DNA from: Salinicoccus halodurans
GTDB lineage: Bacteria > Bacillota > Bacilli > Staphylococcales > Salinicoccaceae
NCBI RefSeq assembly: GCF_900114445.1
Contig: NZ_FOTB01000005.1
Coordinates: forward strand, 1 to 64,000
Length of the DNA: 64,000 nucleotides
Reading direction: 5' to 3'
In this document: positions 19,009 through 27,032 of the stretch, in pieces
How positions within the stretch are numbered: position 1 is the first letter of the stretch
Layout: every line of letters begins with the position of its first letter
Translations under genes and position numbers: made by a program
The notes under the pieces: generated by a model
What the model saw: only the letters and a program-made list of their open reading frames with translations
Database searches by the model: none
Told to the model about the DNA's origin: nothing

Positions 19009-19836
19009 ATGAATGTTGGTTATATGACTAATGCCTTCGGTCCTTTAGTGGGGTCAGGCGGCGGAGTAACTAGTATCAAAGACGTGCGTTATGAAACTTT
19101 GTGCAGGGATGAAGAAGTTTTTCAGAAAATCCAGAGACAAGGGTTCAACGGAGTGGAAATGTTCGATGGCAACCTGGATCAATTCGCAAGTCAGCCTAAA
19201 GAGCTGAAAGAACAACTTCAGGGGATGGGGCTTTCACTTTATGGAGTGTATGCTGGAGCAAATTTTATTTATGAAGATGCATGGCGGGACGAACTGTGGC
19301 GCCTCCAGCGTACAGCCAGCATTGCTGCTGAAGCAGGAGCGAAACATCTCGTGCTAGGGGGCGGTGCGGTTCGAGCTTCAGGTGAAGATCAAAAAGACAT
19401 ATCACGATTGGCAGCATCATTAGCTGAGGCAGAATCTATAGTGTCCCAAGAAGGATTAATTGCAAGTTATCATCCGCACTTAGGTTCAATGATTGAATCA
19501 CCGGAACAAATCGATCAACTTTTTTCTTGGTCATCTATATCATTTTGTCCCGATCTTGCACATATAGCTGCAGGCGGCGGCGACCCATTAGAGATTGTAA
19601 AAAAGTACAAAGACCGAATTCCCTATATCCATTTGAAAGACTGGGACGGTGAAGGGTTTGTCCCGTTAGGGCAGGGGCGTTTAGATCTGCACGGTATCAT
19701 TGACTTTCTTGAGGAACAATCGTATACAGGTGATTGGCTGGTAGAGATCGACGGTTATGATGGTGATCCGGTAGAAGCATGTAAAGTATCCTATGAATTT
19801 CTAAAAAACACTGCATTAAATAAAAATGCTAAATAG
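19009..19836 (+). CDS. Sugar phosphate isomerase/epimerase family TIM-barrel enzyme (possible LgdB-type)
   Basis: A 275-residue TIM-barrel protein of the AP-endonuclease-2/xylose isomerase-like superfamily, which includes IolE and 3-keto-sugar eliminases. Candidate metal ligands lie in SYHPHLGSMIE, CPDLAHIAAGG, YIHLKDWDG and LVEIDGYDGDP (His, Asp, His, Glu at strand ends). It opens the sugar operon, 22 bases before an oxidoreductase gene, with AAGGAGG upstream. In the levoglucosan route two enzymes of this family carry out beta-elimination from 3-keto-levoglucosan and hydration of the product; which step this one would do cannot be told. An inosose or hexulose isomerase role is the alternative. 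Confidence 0.85.
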   Translation: MNVGYMTNAFGPLVGSGGGVTSIKDVRYETLCRDEEVFQKIQRQGFNGVEMFDGNLDQFASQPKELKEQLQGMGLSLYGVYAGANFIYEDAWRDELWRLQRTASIAAEAGAKHLVLGGGAVRASGEDQKDISRLAASLAEAESIVSQEGLIASYHPHLGSMIESPEQIDQLFSWSSISFCPDLAHIAAGGGDPLEIVKKYKDRIPYIHLKDWDGEGFVPLGQGRLDLHGIIDFLEEQSYTGDWLVEIDGYDGDPVEACKVSYEFLKNTALNKNAK

Positions 19837-19858
19837 TAGATAAAGGAGAGATTTTGTT

Positions 19859-21031
19859 ATGAAAAGTATAAAAATTGGTCTTATTGGCGCTGGGTTTATG
19901 GGGAAAGCACATGTAGTAGGTTATTCCAACGTACCGAAGCTGTTCTGGCCAGCGCCAGCTGTGCCAGAGCTGAAAACCGTATGTGACATAGATGAGGAAA
20001 CAGCAAAGGATGCCAAAGATCGTTTTGGTTTCAAGGAATGGACGACTGACTGGCATGACATCATTAATGACCCGGAAATTGATGCGGTAAGTATCTGTAC
20101 CCCGAATGATTCACACGCGAAGATTTCTATAGCTGCTTTAGAAGCAGGAAAGCACGTACTTTGTGAGAAGCCTATCTCAAACAATCCTGAAGACGCAAAA
20201 GCTATGGCAGATGCAGCGGCGCAAGTATCATCCGATGGTATTATCGCAATGTGTGCTTATCAATACCGCCGTGTACCGGCAGTTGTTCAAGCTAAAAAAA
20301 TGATCGAAGATGGTTCTATTGGCGACATTCTCAATATTCGTACAACCTATTTGCAAAGTTGGAGCGCAGATCCAGATTCACCTTTGTCCTGGAGATTTCA
20401 GAAAAAATATGCAGGAGCAGGGGCATTAGGAGATATTGGGACTCACGTTATAGATATAGCACAGTACTTAGCCGGAGATATTGAAGAGGTAGTATCAAAC
20501 GTTAGAACATTCATTAAGGAAAGACCTGTACAAGAGGGGGGAGCAGACCTGCTTGGCACTGTGAAAGTAGATCCTGACGCAGTAAAAGAACCGGTGGATG
20601 TAGATGATGAGGCATCGTTTCTTGTCAATTTTAAAAATGGAGCTGTTGGAAGTATAGAGGCTACTCGGAATGCTTGGGGGCGAAATAATTATATTACTGT
20701 AGAAGTGCATGGCACGAAGGGTTCGATCCTATTCAATTACGAGCGCTTAAATGAACTCCAGGTAAGTTTCTCAGAGGACCCAGAGGACCGTCGAGGATTT
20801 AAGACGATTTATACAGGCCCTGCTCACTCTTATGGGGAAGTGACATGGAATATTCCGGGTATGAATATCGGATATGGTGAATTAAAAACAATTGAAAGCT
20901 ACGATTTTTTGAAAGCGATTGCTGACAAAAAACAGCCTTCTACTTCATTTAATGAGGCATATAAGGTGGATCAAGTGTGTGAAGCTGTATTAGCTTCCGC
21001 GAACTCGCGCAGATGGGAGAAGGTAAAATGA
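19859..21031 (+). CDS. Gfo/Idh/MocA family NAD(P)-dependent sugar oxidoreductase
   Basis: A 390-residue dehydrogenase with the N-terminal Rossmann motif GLIGAGFMGKAH (about residues 7-18), CEKPIS with the family Lys, and the catalytic region GALGDIGTHVID containing the Asp and His. It is clearly paralogous to the product at 22261, sharing blocks such as DPDSPLSWRF, FNYERxxELQV and GRxNYxT. In the proposed levoglucosan route one such enzyme oxidises C3 of the anhydrosugar and the other reduces 3-ketoglucose to glucose. GGAGAG precedes the ATG. Confidence 0.9.
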   Translation: MKSIKIGLIGAGFMGKAHVVGYSNVPKLFWPAPAVPELKTVCDIDEETAKDAKDRFGFKEWTTDWHDIINDPEIDAVSICTPNDSHAKISIAALEAGKHVLCEKPISNNPEDAKAMADAAAQVSSDGIIAMCAYQYRRVPAVVQAKKMIEDGSIGDILNIRTTYLQSWSADPDSPLSWRFQKKYAGAGALGDIGTHVIDIAQYLAGDIEEVVSNVRTFIKERPVQEGGADLLGTVKVDPDAVKEPVDVDDEASFLVNFKNGAVGSIEATRNAWGRNNYITVEVHGTKGSILFNYERLNELQVSFSEDPEDRRGFKTIYTGPAHSYGEVTWNIPGMNIGYGELKTIESYDFLKAIADKKQPSTSFNEAYKVDQVCEAVLASANSRRWEKVK

Positions 21032-21083
21032 TTTCTCCTCTAACTCAAAGTATTTCTCTTTGGATTATAAGGGAGGAAGGAAT

Positions 21084-22247
21084 ATGAGATTAAAGTTCGT
21101 TGCAGGGTTGTTTGTATTATTCACACTTTTAATGGCTGGGTGTAATGCACAAAAAGGCAGCAGTGACAAGGTGATCTCAGAAGATATAGAAATGGATGTT
21201 GCTACAGAACCGATCACGATTAACCCTGATATCCCGGAATCAAAAATATATAGCGAAGGACCTCACGGGGACGAGGGAGTATCTGCTCATACTCTTGAAC
21301 TGACTGTGGAGGAAGCGAAAGAGATCAGTGAGGGAGACTATACAGCAGCTATAGCAATGCATTATGCAGGAAATGACTGGTCCCGAGCACAGATTGATGG
21401 GTTGAAGGAAACTTTCGCAAAAATGGGAATTGAGGTCATCGCGGTGACAGATGGACAATTTAGCGTAGAAAAACAGGCCTCTGATATTGAAACGCTGCTT
21501 GCAAGAGATCCGGACGTTCTCATCAGTGTTCCGGTAGACCCAGTGTCAACGGCCAGTGCATACCGAAAGGCAGAAGAGGCTGGTGTTGAACTTGTATTTA
21601 TGGACAATGTACCTAAAGGATTTTCTCCTGGAGAAGATTATGTAAGCGTTGTCTCTGCGGATAACTATGGAAATGGTGTCATTGCTGCTCATAGCATGGC
21701 AGAGGAGCTTGGAGAAGAAGGAGAAATAGGGGTCATTTATCATGATGCTGACTATTTTGTAACGGCACAGCGGGTAGAGGCTTTTGAAAAGACAATCAAC
21801 GAAGAATATCCTGACATTAAAATTGTCGAACGTGAAGGGATAGGGGAGCCAGAAGATGGAGAACGAGTGGCCAACGCCATGTTAACTCGGAATGCTGATT
21901 TGGATGGGTTATTTGTAGTATGGGACGTACCTGCAGAAGGAGCCTTGGCGGCTGCGCGTTCGGCAGTATTGAAAGACCTGGTTATTACTACAATCGACCT
22001 AGGTTCAGGGGTAGCGCTTGATATGGCACGTGATCAAAATATTAAAGGTATCGGTGCGCAGCTCCCTTATGACCAGGGAGTGGCAGAAGCTATTCTTGCC
22101 GGATACGCTCTGTTAGATAAGGAAGCACCTCCTTATGTTGCGGTTCCACCTCTAGAAGTAACGCGGAATAACCTGCTTGAATCATGGGAGCTAGTGTATA
22201 ACGAGGAAGTGCCACCAGAGATTCGAGGAGAAATGGAAAAAAAGTGA
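21084..22247 (+). CDS. Sugar ABC transporter substrate-binding lipoprotein
   Basis: A 387-residue type I periplasmic-binding-fold lipoprotein. Signal peptide with lipobox LMAGC, Cys20. Two Rossmann-like lobes follow (AAIAMHYAGNDW, VIAVTDGQF, SADNYGNGVIAAHSMAEELG, DGLFVVWDVP). The ATG at 21084 follows GGGAGGAAGG; an upstream TTG-type extension at 21060 lacks a site. It should deliver sugar to the RbsA/RbsC-type importer encoded downstream. The lobe sequence is colinear and clearly homologous to the C-terminal module of the regulator at 27033, which is the notable point here. Confidence 0.9.
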   Translation: MRLKFVAGLFVLFTLLMAGCNAQKGSSDKVISEDIEMDVATEPITINPDIPESKIYSEGPHGDEGVSAHTLELTVEEAKEISEGDYTAAIAMHYAGNDWSRAQIDGLKETFAKMGIEVIAVTDGQFSVEKQASDIETLLARDPDVLISVPVDPVSTASAYRKAEEAGVELVFMDNVPKGFSPGEDYVSVVSADNYGNGVIAAHSMAEELGEEGEIGVIYHDADYFVTAQRVEAFEKTINEEYPDIKIVEREGIGEPEDGERVANAMLTRNADLDGLFVVWDVPAEGALAAARSAVLKDLVITTIDLGSGVALDMARDQNIKGIGAQLPYDQGVAEAILAGYALLDKEAPPYVAVPPLEVTRNNLLESWELVYNEEVPPEIRGEMEKK

Positions 22248-22260
22248 GGGGGTTTTGATC

Positions 22261-23433
22261 ATGAAAAAGCTAAAGGTAGGAATGATTGGAGGCGGGTTTA
22301 TGGCGAAGGCGCATTCACTCGCTATGACAGCAGCACCTATGTTTTTTGATGATGGTATCATTCTGGAAAAATACAAAATAGCAGATGTGTCAATGGAATC
22401 GGCAAAGGCAGCTGCTCGCAAACTGGGGTTTGCTTCTTATACGGATAGCTGGCAAGAGATTATAGAAGATAAAGAGATAGATATTGTTGATATTGTCACC
22501 CCAAACCATCTGCACGAGGAAATGGCCATAGCAGCGGCCGAAGCCGGAAAGCATATCATTTGTGAAAAGCCACTTGGTAGAAATTCTGAAGAAACAAGGC
22601 GAATGTTGAGTGCTGTAGAGAAAGCTGGAGTGAAGCACCAGGTAGCGTTTAATTACCGGAAAACGCCAGCTGTTGCACTAGCTAAAAAATATATTGAAGA
22701 TGGAGAAATTGGCCGTATTCTCTCTTTTCGAGGCACATACTTGCAGGATTGGTCCGCCAATCCTGACTCTCCACTTTCCTGGCGTTTCCAGGAATCATCG
22801 GCCGGATCTGGTGCGCTAGGTGATATTGGGACCCACGTTATTGATTTAGCGCATTATTTAGTAGCCGATATCGAACAGGTCATGGCGATGACAAAAACAT
22901 GGGCAAAAGAGCGTCCCATACAAGATGTAGGTGCAGACTCTCTTGGAAACATTAAAAGTGATAGTTGTAAAAAAGGACCAGTCGATGTAGATGATCAGAT
23001 GATCACACTGCTCCGGTTTGAAAATGGTGCAATTGGAAATTTGGAGGCTACAAGAAACGCCTGGGGTCGTCACAATTATTTGACGTTTGAAATTCACGGG
23101 GAAAAAGGCTCTCTTTATTTTAACTATGAAAGGAGAGACGAGCTGCAGGTTTGTTTTTCGGAAGATCCTGATGACCGTCGCGGTTATAAAACAATTTATA
23201 CAGGAGCAGCCCATCCCTACGGAGATGGACTGTGGCCAATTCCAGGATTGGGTATCGGCTATAGTGAAGTGAAAATGGTGGAGATGCACGATTTTTTACA
23301 TTCTCTCCAGCAGGATACATCCTGTCAGCCAAGTTTCTTAGAAGGACATAGAATCAGTGAAGTAAGCGATGCTATTCTTCGTTCTGCAGCTAACAATCAA
23401 TGGGAAACTACCAAGTCTTTAACTATGAAATAA
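22261..23433 (+). CDS. Gfo/Idh/MocA family oxidoreductase (possible levoglucosan dehydrogenase)
   Basis: A 390-residue NAD(P)-dependent dehydrogenase: Rossmann motif GMIGGGFMAKAHS, TPNHLHEE, CEKPLG with the family Lys, then GALGDIGTHVIDLAHY with catalytic Asp and His. It resembles my recollection of characterised bacterial levoglucosan dehydrogenases more than its paralogue at 19859 does (AFNYRKTPAVALAKKYIE, LQDWSAN), but this was not searched. ATG at 22261 lies seven bases after GAGGGGGT; a TTG at 22255 would be too close. Embedded in the transport operon. Confidence 0.88.
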   Translation: MKKLKVGMIGGGFMAKAHSLAMTAAPMFFDDGIILEKYKIADVSMESAKAAARKLGFASYTDSWQEIIEDKEIDIVDIVTPNHLHEEMAIAAAEAGKHIICEKPLGRNSEETRRMLSAVEKAGVKHQVAFNYRKTPAVALAKKYIEDGEIGRILSFRGTYLQDWSANPDSPLSWRFQESSAGSGALGDIGTHVIDLAHYLVADIEQVMAMTKTWAKERPIQDVGADSLGNIKSDSCKKGPVDVDDQMITLLRFENGAIGNLEATRNAWGRHNYLTFEIHGEKGSLYFNYERRDELQVCFSEDPDDRRGYKTIYTGAAHPYGDGLWPIPGLGIGYSEVKMVEMHDFLHSLQQDTSCQPSFLEGHRISEVSDAILRSAANNQWETTKSLTMK

Positions 23434-23473
23434 AAACTTTACTTGCTTTACGCAAAGCAAAGGAGCTGTAAGT

Positions 23474-24976
23474 ATGGGCGATACGATACTCCGAATGAAA
23501 GACATTGAAAAAGGATTTAATGGCAACACAGTTCTCGATAAAGTGAATTTTAATGTAAAAGCCGGAGAAGTCCATGCCTTAATGGGCGGAAACGGGGCTG
23601 GAAAATCTACCTTGATGAAGATTTTAACAGGGGTTTATCAGCTTGATCATGGAACGATTGAAATAGAGGATTCAAAAGTGAACTTGGGAAACCCTCGAGA
23701 CGCTCAACACGTTGGCGTATCAATGATTTTTCAGGAATTCAGCCTTATTCCTAAGTTAACCGTCGCTCAGAATATTTTTCTTCATCGAGAGCCACGTACA
23801 TCTTTGGGAATGATCGACGATAAAAAAATGGTTAAAGACAGTCAACGCATTATGGACGATATGGGGCTCTCTATTTCACCGAAAGATTTAGTAGAAAACC
23901 TTAGTGTTGGATATTGGCAGATGACAGAAATTGCCAAAGCACTCTCCATAAACACAAAAATATTAATAATGGATGAGCCAACCTCTACTTTAACTAAAAC
24001 AGAGACAGAAGTGCTATTCTCACTGATTCAGCAGCTAAAACAATCTGGAATTACTATTATTTATATTTCCCACCGCATGGATGAGATCTTTCAAGTATGT
24101 GATCGAATTACCGTTCTAAGAAATGGAGCGAATGTCATAACGGCTCCCTGCTCAGAAATAACAATGGAAGAGTTGATTGATCATATCATTGGAGGTAACA
24201 TGGTCAAATCCTTTGAGTGGATAGAGAGAGCGAAAATAGAAGATCAGAAACCATTGCTAGAAGTGAAAAATTTACAATCCGGTTCCCGTGTTAAAAATGT
24301 TAGTTTTTCTCTACATGGTGGTGAAATTCTCGGTTTGGCAGGGCTGATGGGTAGTGGAAGGTCTGAAACCGTTCGTGCCATTTTTGGAGTGGACCCAGTA
24401 ACTGGAGGAGAAGTGAAGGTTCGTGGTGAACAAGTTTCCTTTTCTTCTCCTAAGAAGGCCATTCAAAAAGGGGTGGGACTCGTACCGGAAGACCGCCGTT
24501 CGCAGGGACTGGTGCTCGGTCATTCCGTGAGAGAAAACATGATTCTTTCCAGCTTGGACAAACTCTCTAAAAACAATGTCTTGCAGAATCAGCAGGCAAA
24601 TAAGGAAGTAGAAGAACTGGTTAAAAAACTAAATGTAAAAACAGATAGTACACAAAAGACCATTTCACTTCTTTCCGGGGGAAATCAACAAAAGGTAGTA
24701 CTGGCTAAATGGTTGTTGAACGAAACAGAAATTTTATTGTTAGACGAACCTACTAGTGGAGTCGACATTGGGGCAAAAATAGAAATCATTGATATTATCC
24801 GTGAGCTTGCAGATGCAGGTAAAGCTGTATTGGTCGTTTCTTCTGAAATGACGGAGCTATTGGCAATGAGCGACAGAGTTTTGATTATGAAAGATGGAGA
24901 GATTACCAGTTCAATAGAAAGAAAAGATATTAAAGGTGAGGAGGATGTTGAACGTGCTATCCAAGGTGAAGGGTAA
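23474..24976 (+). CDS. Sugar ABC transporter ATP-binding protein (RbsA/MglA type)
   Basis: A 500-residue protein with two fused ABC domains as in ribose, galactose and xylose importers. Domain 1: GGNGAGKST, LSVGYWQM as a relaxed signature, ILIMDEPTSTLT. Domain 2: a degenerate P-loop GLMGSGRSE, strong signature LSGGNQQK and LLLDEPTSGVD. This asymmetry is typical of the class. AAAGGAG precedes the ATG at 23474. The end overlaps the permease start. It powers uptake of the sugar bound by the lipoprotein at 21084. Confidence 0.93.
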   Translation: MGDTILRMKDIEKGFNGNTVLDKVNFNVKAGEVHALMGGNGAGKSTLMKILTGVYQLDHGTIEIEDSKVNLGNPRDAQHVGVSMIFQEFSLIPKLTVAQNIFLHREPRTSLGMIDDKKMVKDSQRIMDDMGLSISPKDLVENLSVGYWQMTEIAKALSINTKILIMDEPTSTLTKTETEVLFSLIQQLKQSGITIIYISHRMDEIFQVCDRITVLRNGANVITAPCSEITMEELIDHIIGGNMVKSFEWIERAKIEDQKPLLEVKNLQSGSRVKNVSFSLHGGEILGLAGLMGSGRSETVRAIFGVDPVTGGEVKVRGEQVSFSSPKKAIQKGVGLVPEDRRSQGLVLGHSVRENMILSSLDKLSKNNVLQNQQANKEVEELVKKLNVKTDSTQKTISLLSGGNQQKVVLAKWLLNETEILLLDEPTSGVDIGAKIEIIDIIRELADAGKAVLVVSSEMTELLAMSDRVLIMKDGEITSSIERKDIKGEEDVERAIQGEG

Positions 24977-25913
24977 ATTAATAAATTTTGATTGGAGACA
25001 ATATATAGTATACATCGCTTTCGTTATCGTTTTAATTTATTTTTCGATTACGTTGGCAGAGCAGGGGTTCATGACTACACATAATCTGCTGAATATTGCA
25101 CGTCAAACCGCCATGATTTCTATTATGGGTGTTGCGATGACTTTTGTTATTTCATCTAAAGAGATTGATCTCTCTGTTGGTTCAATTGCAGCTTTATCTG
25201 CTATTACTACAGCCCTGACGATGCAGGCAGGACTAGGAATGGTAACAGGTGTATTGGTAGGGCTAAGTACAGGACTGGCAATCGGATTTGTAAACGGATA
25301 TCTAGTTACACGAGTTGCTATTCCAAGTTTTCTTGTTACGCTTGCAATGATGATGATCGCTCGAGGGTTAGCTATGTGGGTGTCAGGTACTGCCCCCATT
25401 CCTATATTGAGTGATAGCTATATTTTCCTTTTTGGTTCTGGAAGTTTGTTAGGTGTTCCCATTTTGCTAATTTGGACGCTTATAATTGCAGTAATAGGAC
25501 ATGTTATTTTACGTAAATTTACCTTTGGACGAGAAACGCTTGCTACCGGTGGGAACGAAATGGCTGCAACTTACTCGGGAATCAAGACCAATAGGATTAA
25601 GATGATAGTTTTCATGGCATCTGGGATGATGGCGGGTTTAGCGGGTATGTTGTATGCAGGACGTCTGCAGGCTGGACGTTTTACCTTCGGTGAAGGTGAT
25701 GAGTTGTCTGTAATAGCTGCCGTTATTCTTGGTGGAACTAGTCTATTTGGAGGAGTCGGTACAGTAATAGGAACTGTCATTGGGTCCGTCATGATTGGGA
25801 CTATTAACAACGCCCTGATACTACAGGGGCTTGACGTTAGTCAGCAAATGGTTGTTCAAGGTATTATTATTATTTTAGCTGTAGCATTTGGGCGAAAGAA
25901 AAAGAAGGCATAA
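24945..25913 (+). CDS. Sugar ABC transporter permease (RbsC type)
   Basis: Hydrophobic protein of about 322 residues with eight or more membrane spans and the family core EIDLSVGSIAALSA, ETLATGGNEMAATYSGI and VIAAVILGGTSLFGGVGTV. It should form a homodimeric channel with the RbsA-type ATPase. The start is uncertain: ATG 24945, TTG 24948 or GTG 24954 all follow GGTGAGGAGG, with GTG 24954 best spaced. It overlaps the ATPase gene by about 30 bases. Confidence 0.92.
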   Translation: MLNVLSKVKGKLINFDWRQYIVYIAFVIVLIYFSITLAEQGFMTTHNLLNIARQTAMISIMGVAMTFVISSKEIDLSVGSIAALSAITTALTMQAGLGMVTGVLVGLSTGLAIGFVNGYLVTRVAIPSFLVTLAMMMIARGLAMWVSGTAPIPILSDSYIFLFGSGSLLGVPILLIWTLIIAVIGHVILRKFTFGRETLATGGNEMAATYSGIKTNRIKMIVFMASGMMAGLAGMLYAGRLQAGRFTFGEGDELSVIAAVILGGTSLFGGVGTVIGTVIGSVMIGTINNALILQGLDVSQQMVVQGIIIILAVAFGRKKKKA

Positions 25914-25932
25914 CAATAGAGGAGATGTAGGA

Positions 25933-26904
25933 ATGAAAGTTGGTGTATTTACTGTTTTGTATCAGAATCAGCCTCTTGATAAAGTTCTTGATGGACTTCA
26001 AAATCTTGGCGTTCAAGCAGTAGAATTAGGAACAGGGAATTATCCAGGAAGGAGTCATTGTGATCCGAAGGAGTTACTCAGCAAGCCAGATAAAATACAA
26101 GAACTTAAAATGAAGATTCAGGATCGCGGAATGGTGATTAGCGGTCTAAGTTGCCAGGGAAACCCACTCCATCCTCAGAGCGAAATTGCTCATGCCCATC
26201 ACCAAACATGGGAGGATACAGTCCGTTTAGCAGAGCAGTTAGAGATAGAGGTTGTAAACTGCTTTTCTGGTTGTCCAGGAGACAGTTTTAACGCTCGCGT
26301 GCCTAATTGGGTAACGTGCGCCTGGCCTCCGGAGTACCTTGAGTTACGTAAGTGGCAGTGGGAGGAGGTTGTAGTTCCATATTGGAAGGAACAGTCCAGC
26401 TTTGCATATCAGCATGGAATAGAAAAAATTGCTATAGAGATGCATCCTGGATTTGTTGTTTATAATCCAGAAACGATGATAGAACTGCGCCAGCGCGCAG
26501 GAGAGAATATTGGCGCAAATATAGATCCCAGTCACCTTATATGGCAGGGAATTGATCCAGTTGAAGCAATAAAGTATTTAGGGAAACACGAAGCCATCTA
26601 TCATTTTCACGCAAAAGATACTTATTTGGACAAACGTAATATAGAAGTGAACGGGGTACTTGACTCTAAGCACTATAGCAGGTTTTTAGAAAGAGCTTGG
26701 AGTTTTCGTTCCATAGGATACGGTCAATCTATGAAGCAATGGAAGGACATATTCAGCGCGCTAAAGGCAGTAGGATTTGATGAGGTAATTTCTATTGAGC
26801 ACGAAGACATGCTTGCATCTACAGAGGAAGGATTGGGAAAAGCAGTCCGAATGGTTCAGGAATCCATTCTAGAAGAAAAACCAGTTACTATGTGGTGGGC
26901 ATGA
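25933..26904 (+). CDS. Sugar phosphate isomerase/epimerase family TIM-barrel enzyme, second (possible LgdB-type)
   Basis: A 323-residue TIM barrel of the same superfamily as the first operon product but with little direct similarity to it. Likely metal ligands: Glu in IAIEMHPG, Asp and His in NIDPSHLIW, His in YHFHAKDTY and Glu in ISIEHED. An extended middle segment (CFSGCPGDSFNARVPNWVTCAWPPEY) has three Cys. Start at 25933 is supported by GAGGAG eight bases upstream. Last structural gene of the operon; a candidate operator follows four bases after the stop. In the levoglucosan model this or the first gene would be the hydratase. Confidence 0.87.
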   Translation: MKVGVFTVLYQNQPLDKVLDGLQNLGVQAVELGTGNYPGRSHCDPKELLSKPDKIQELKMKIQDRGMVISGLSCQGNPLHPQSEIAHAHHQTWEDTVRLAEQLEIEVVNCFSGCPGDSFNARVPNWVTCAWPPEYLELRKWQWEEVVVPYWKEQSSFAYQHGIEKIAIEMHPGFVVYNPETMIELRQRAGENIGANIDPSHLIWQGIDPVEAIKYLGKHEAIYHFHAKDTYLDKRNIEVNGVLDSKHYSRFLERAWSFRSIGYGQSMKQWKDIFSALKAVGFDEVISIEHEDMLASTEEGLGKAVRMVQESILEEKPVTMWWA

Positions 26905-26920
26905 TTTTTTACGTAAAAAA
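26905..26920. promoter_or_regulatory. Candidate operator, 16-bp palindrome with TTTACGTAAA core
   Basis: TTTTTTACGTAAAAAA is a perfect palindrome between the last structural gene and the regulator gene. Together with 18820 and 18984 it gives three exact copies of the 10-bp core in non-coding DNA flanking the operon. Confidence 0.6.
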
Positions 26921-26931
26921 CCGTTGAAAGG

Positions 26932-26990
26932 TTGAATTTACTCCCGGCCGAGTTCATACTAAACGTGACAGGATATTAAACGAACCGGTT
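26932..26990 (+). promoter_or_regulatory. Candidate promoter and second palindrome before the regulator gene
   Basis: TTGAAT (26932-26937) and CATACT (26955-26960) are 17 bases apart. AACCGGTT at 26983-26990 is an 8-bp palindrome with the same core as the operator of the other LacI gene at 38283 and could serve autoregulation. Confidence 0.4.
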
Positions 26991-27032
26991 ATTCTATATT
27001 AAAAGTATATATAGTGGAAGGGAGAAGGAGTT

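Noticed and set aside
19009-26904. Myo-inositol (iol) operon
   Set aside because: IolG- and IolE-like folds are present, but no iolB, iolC, iolD, iolJ or iolA homologue occurs, and the transporter is of ribose type.
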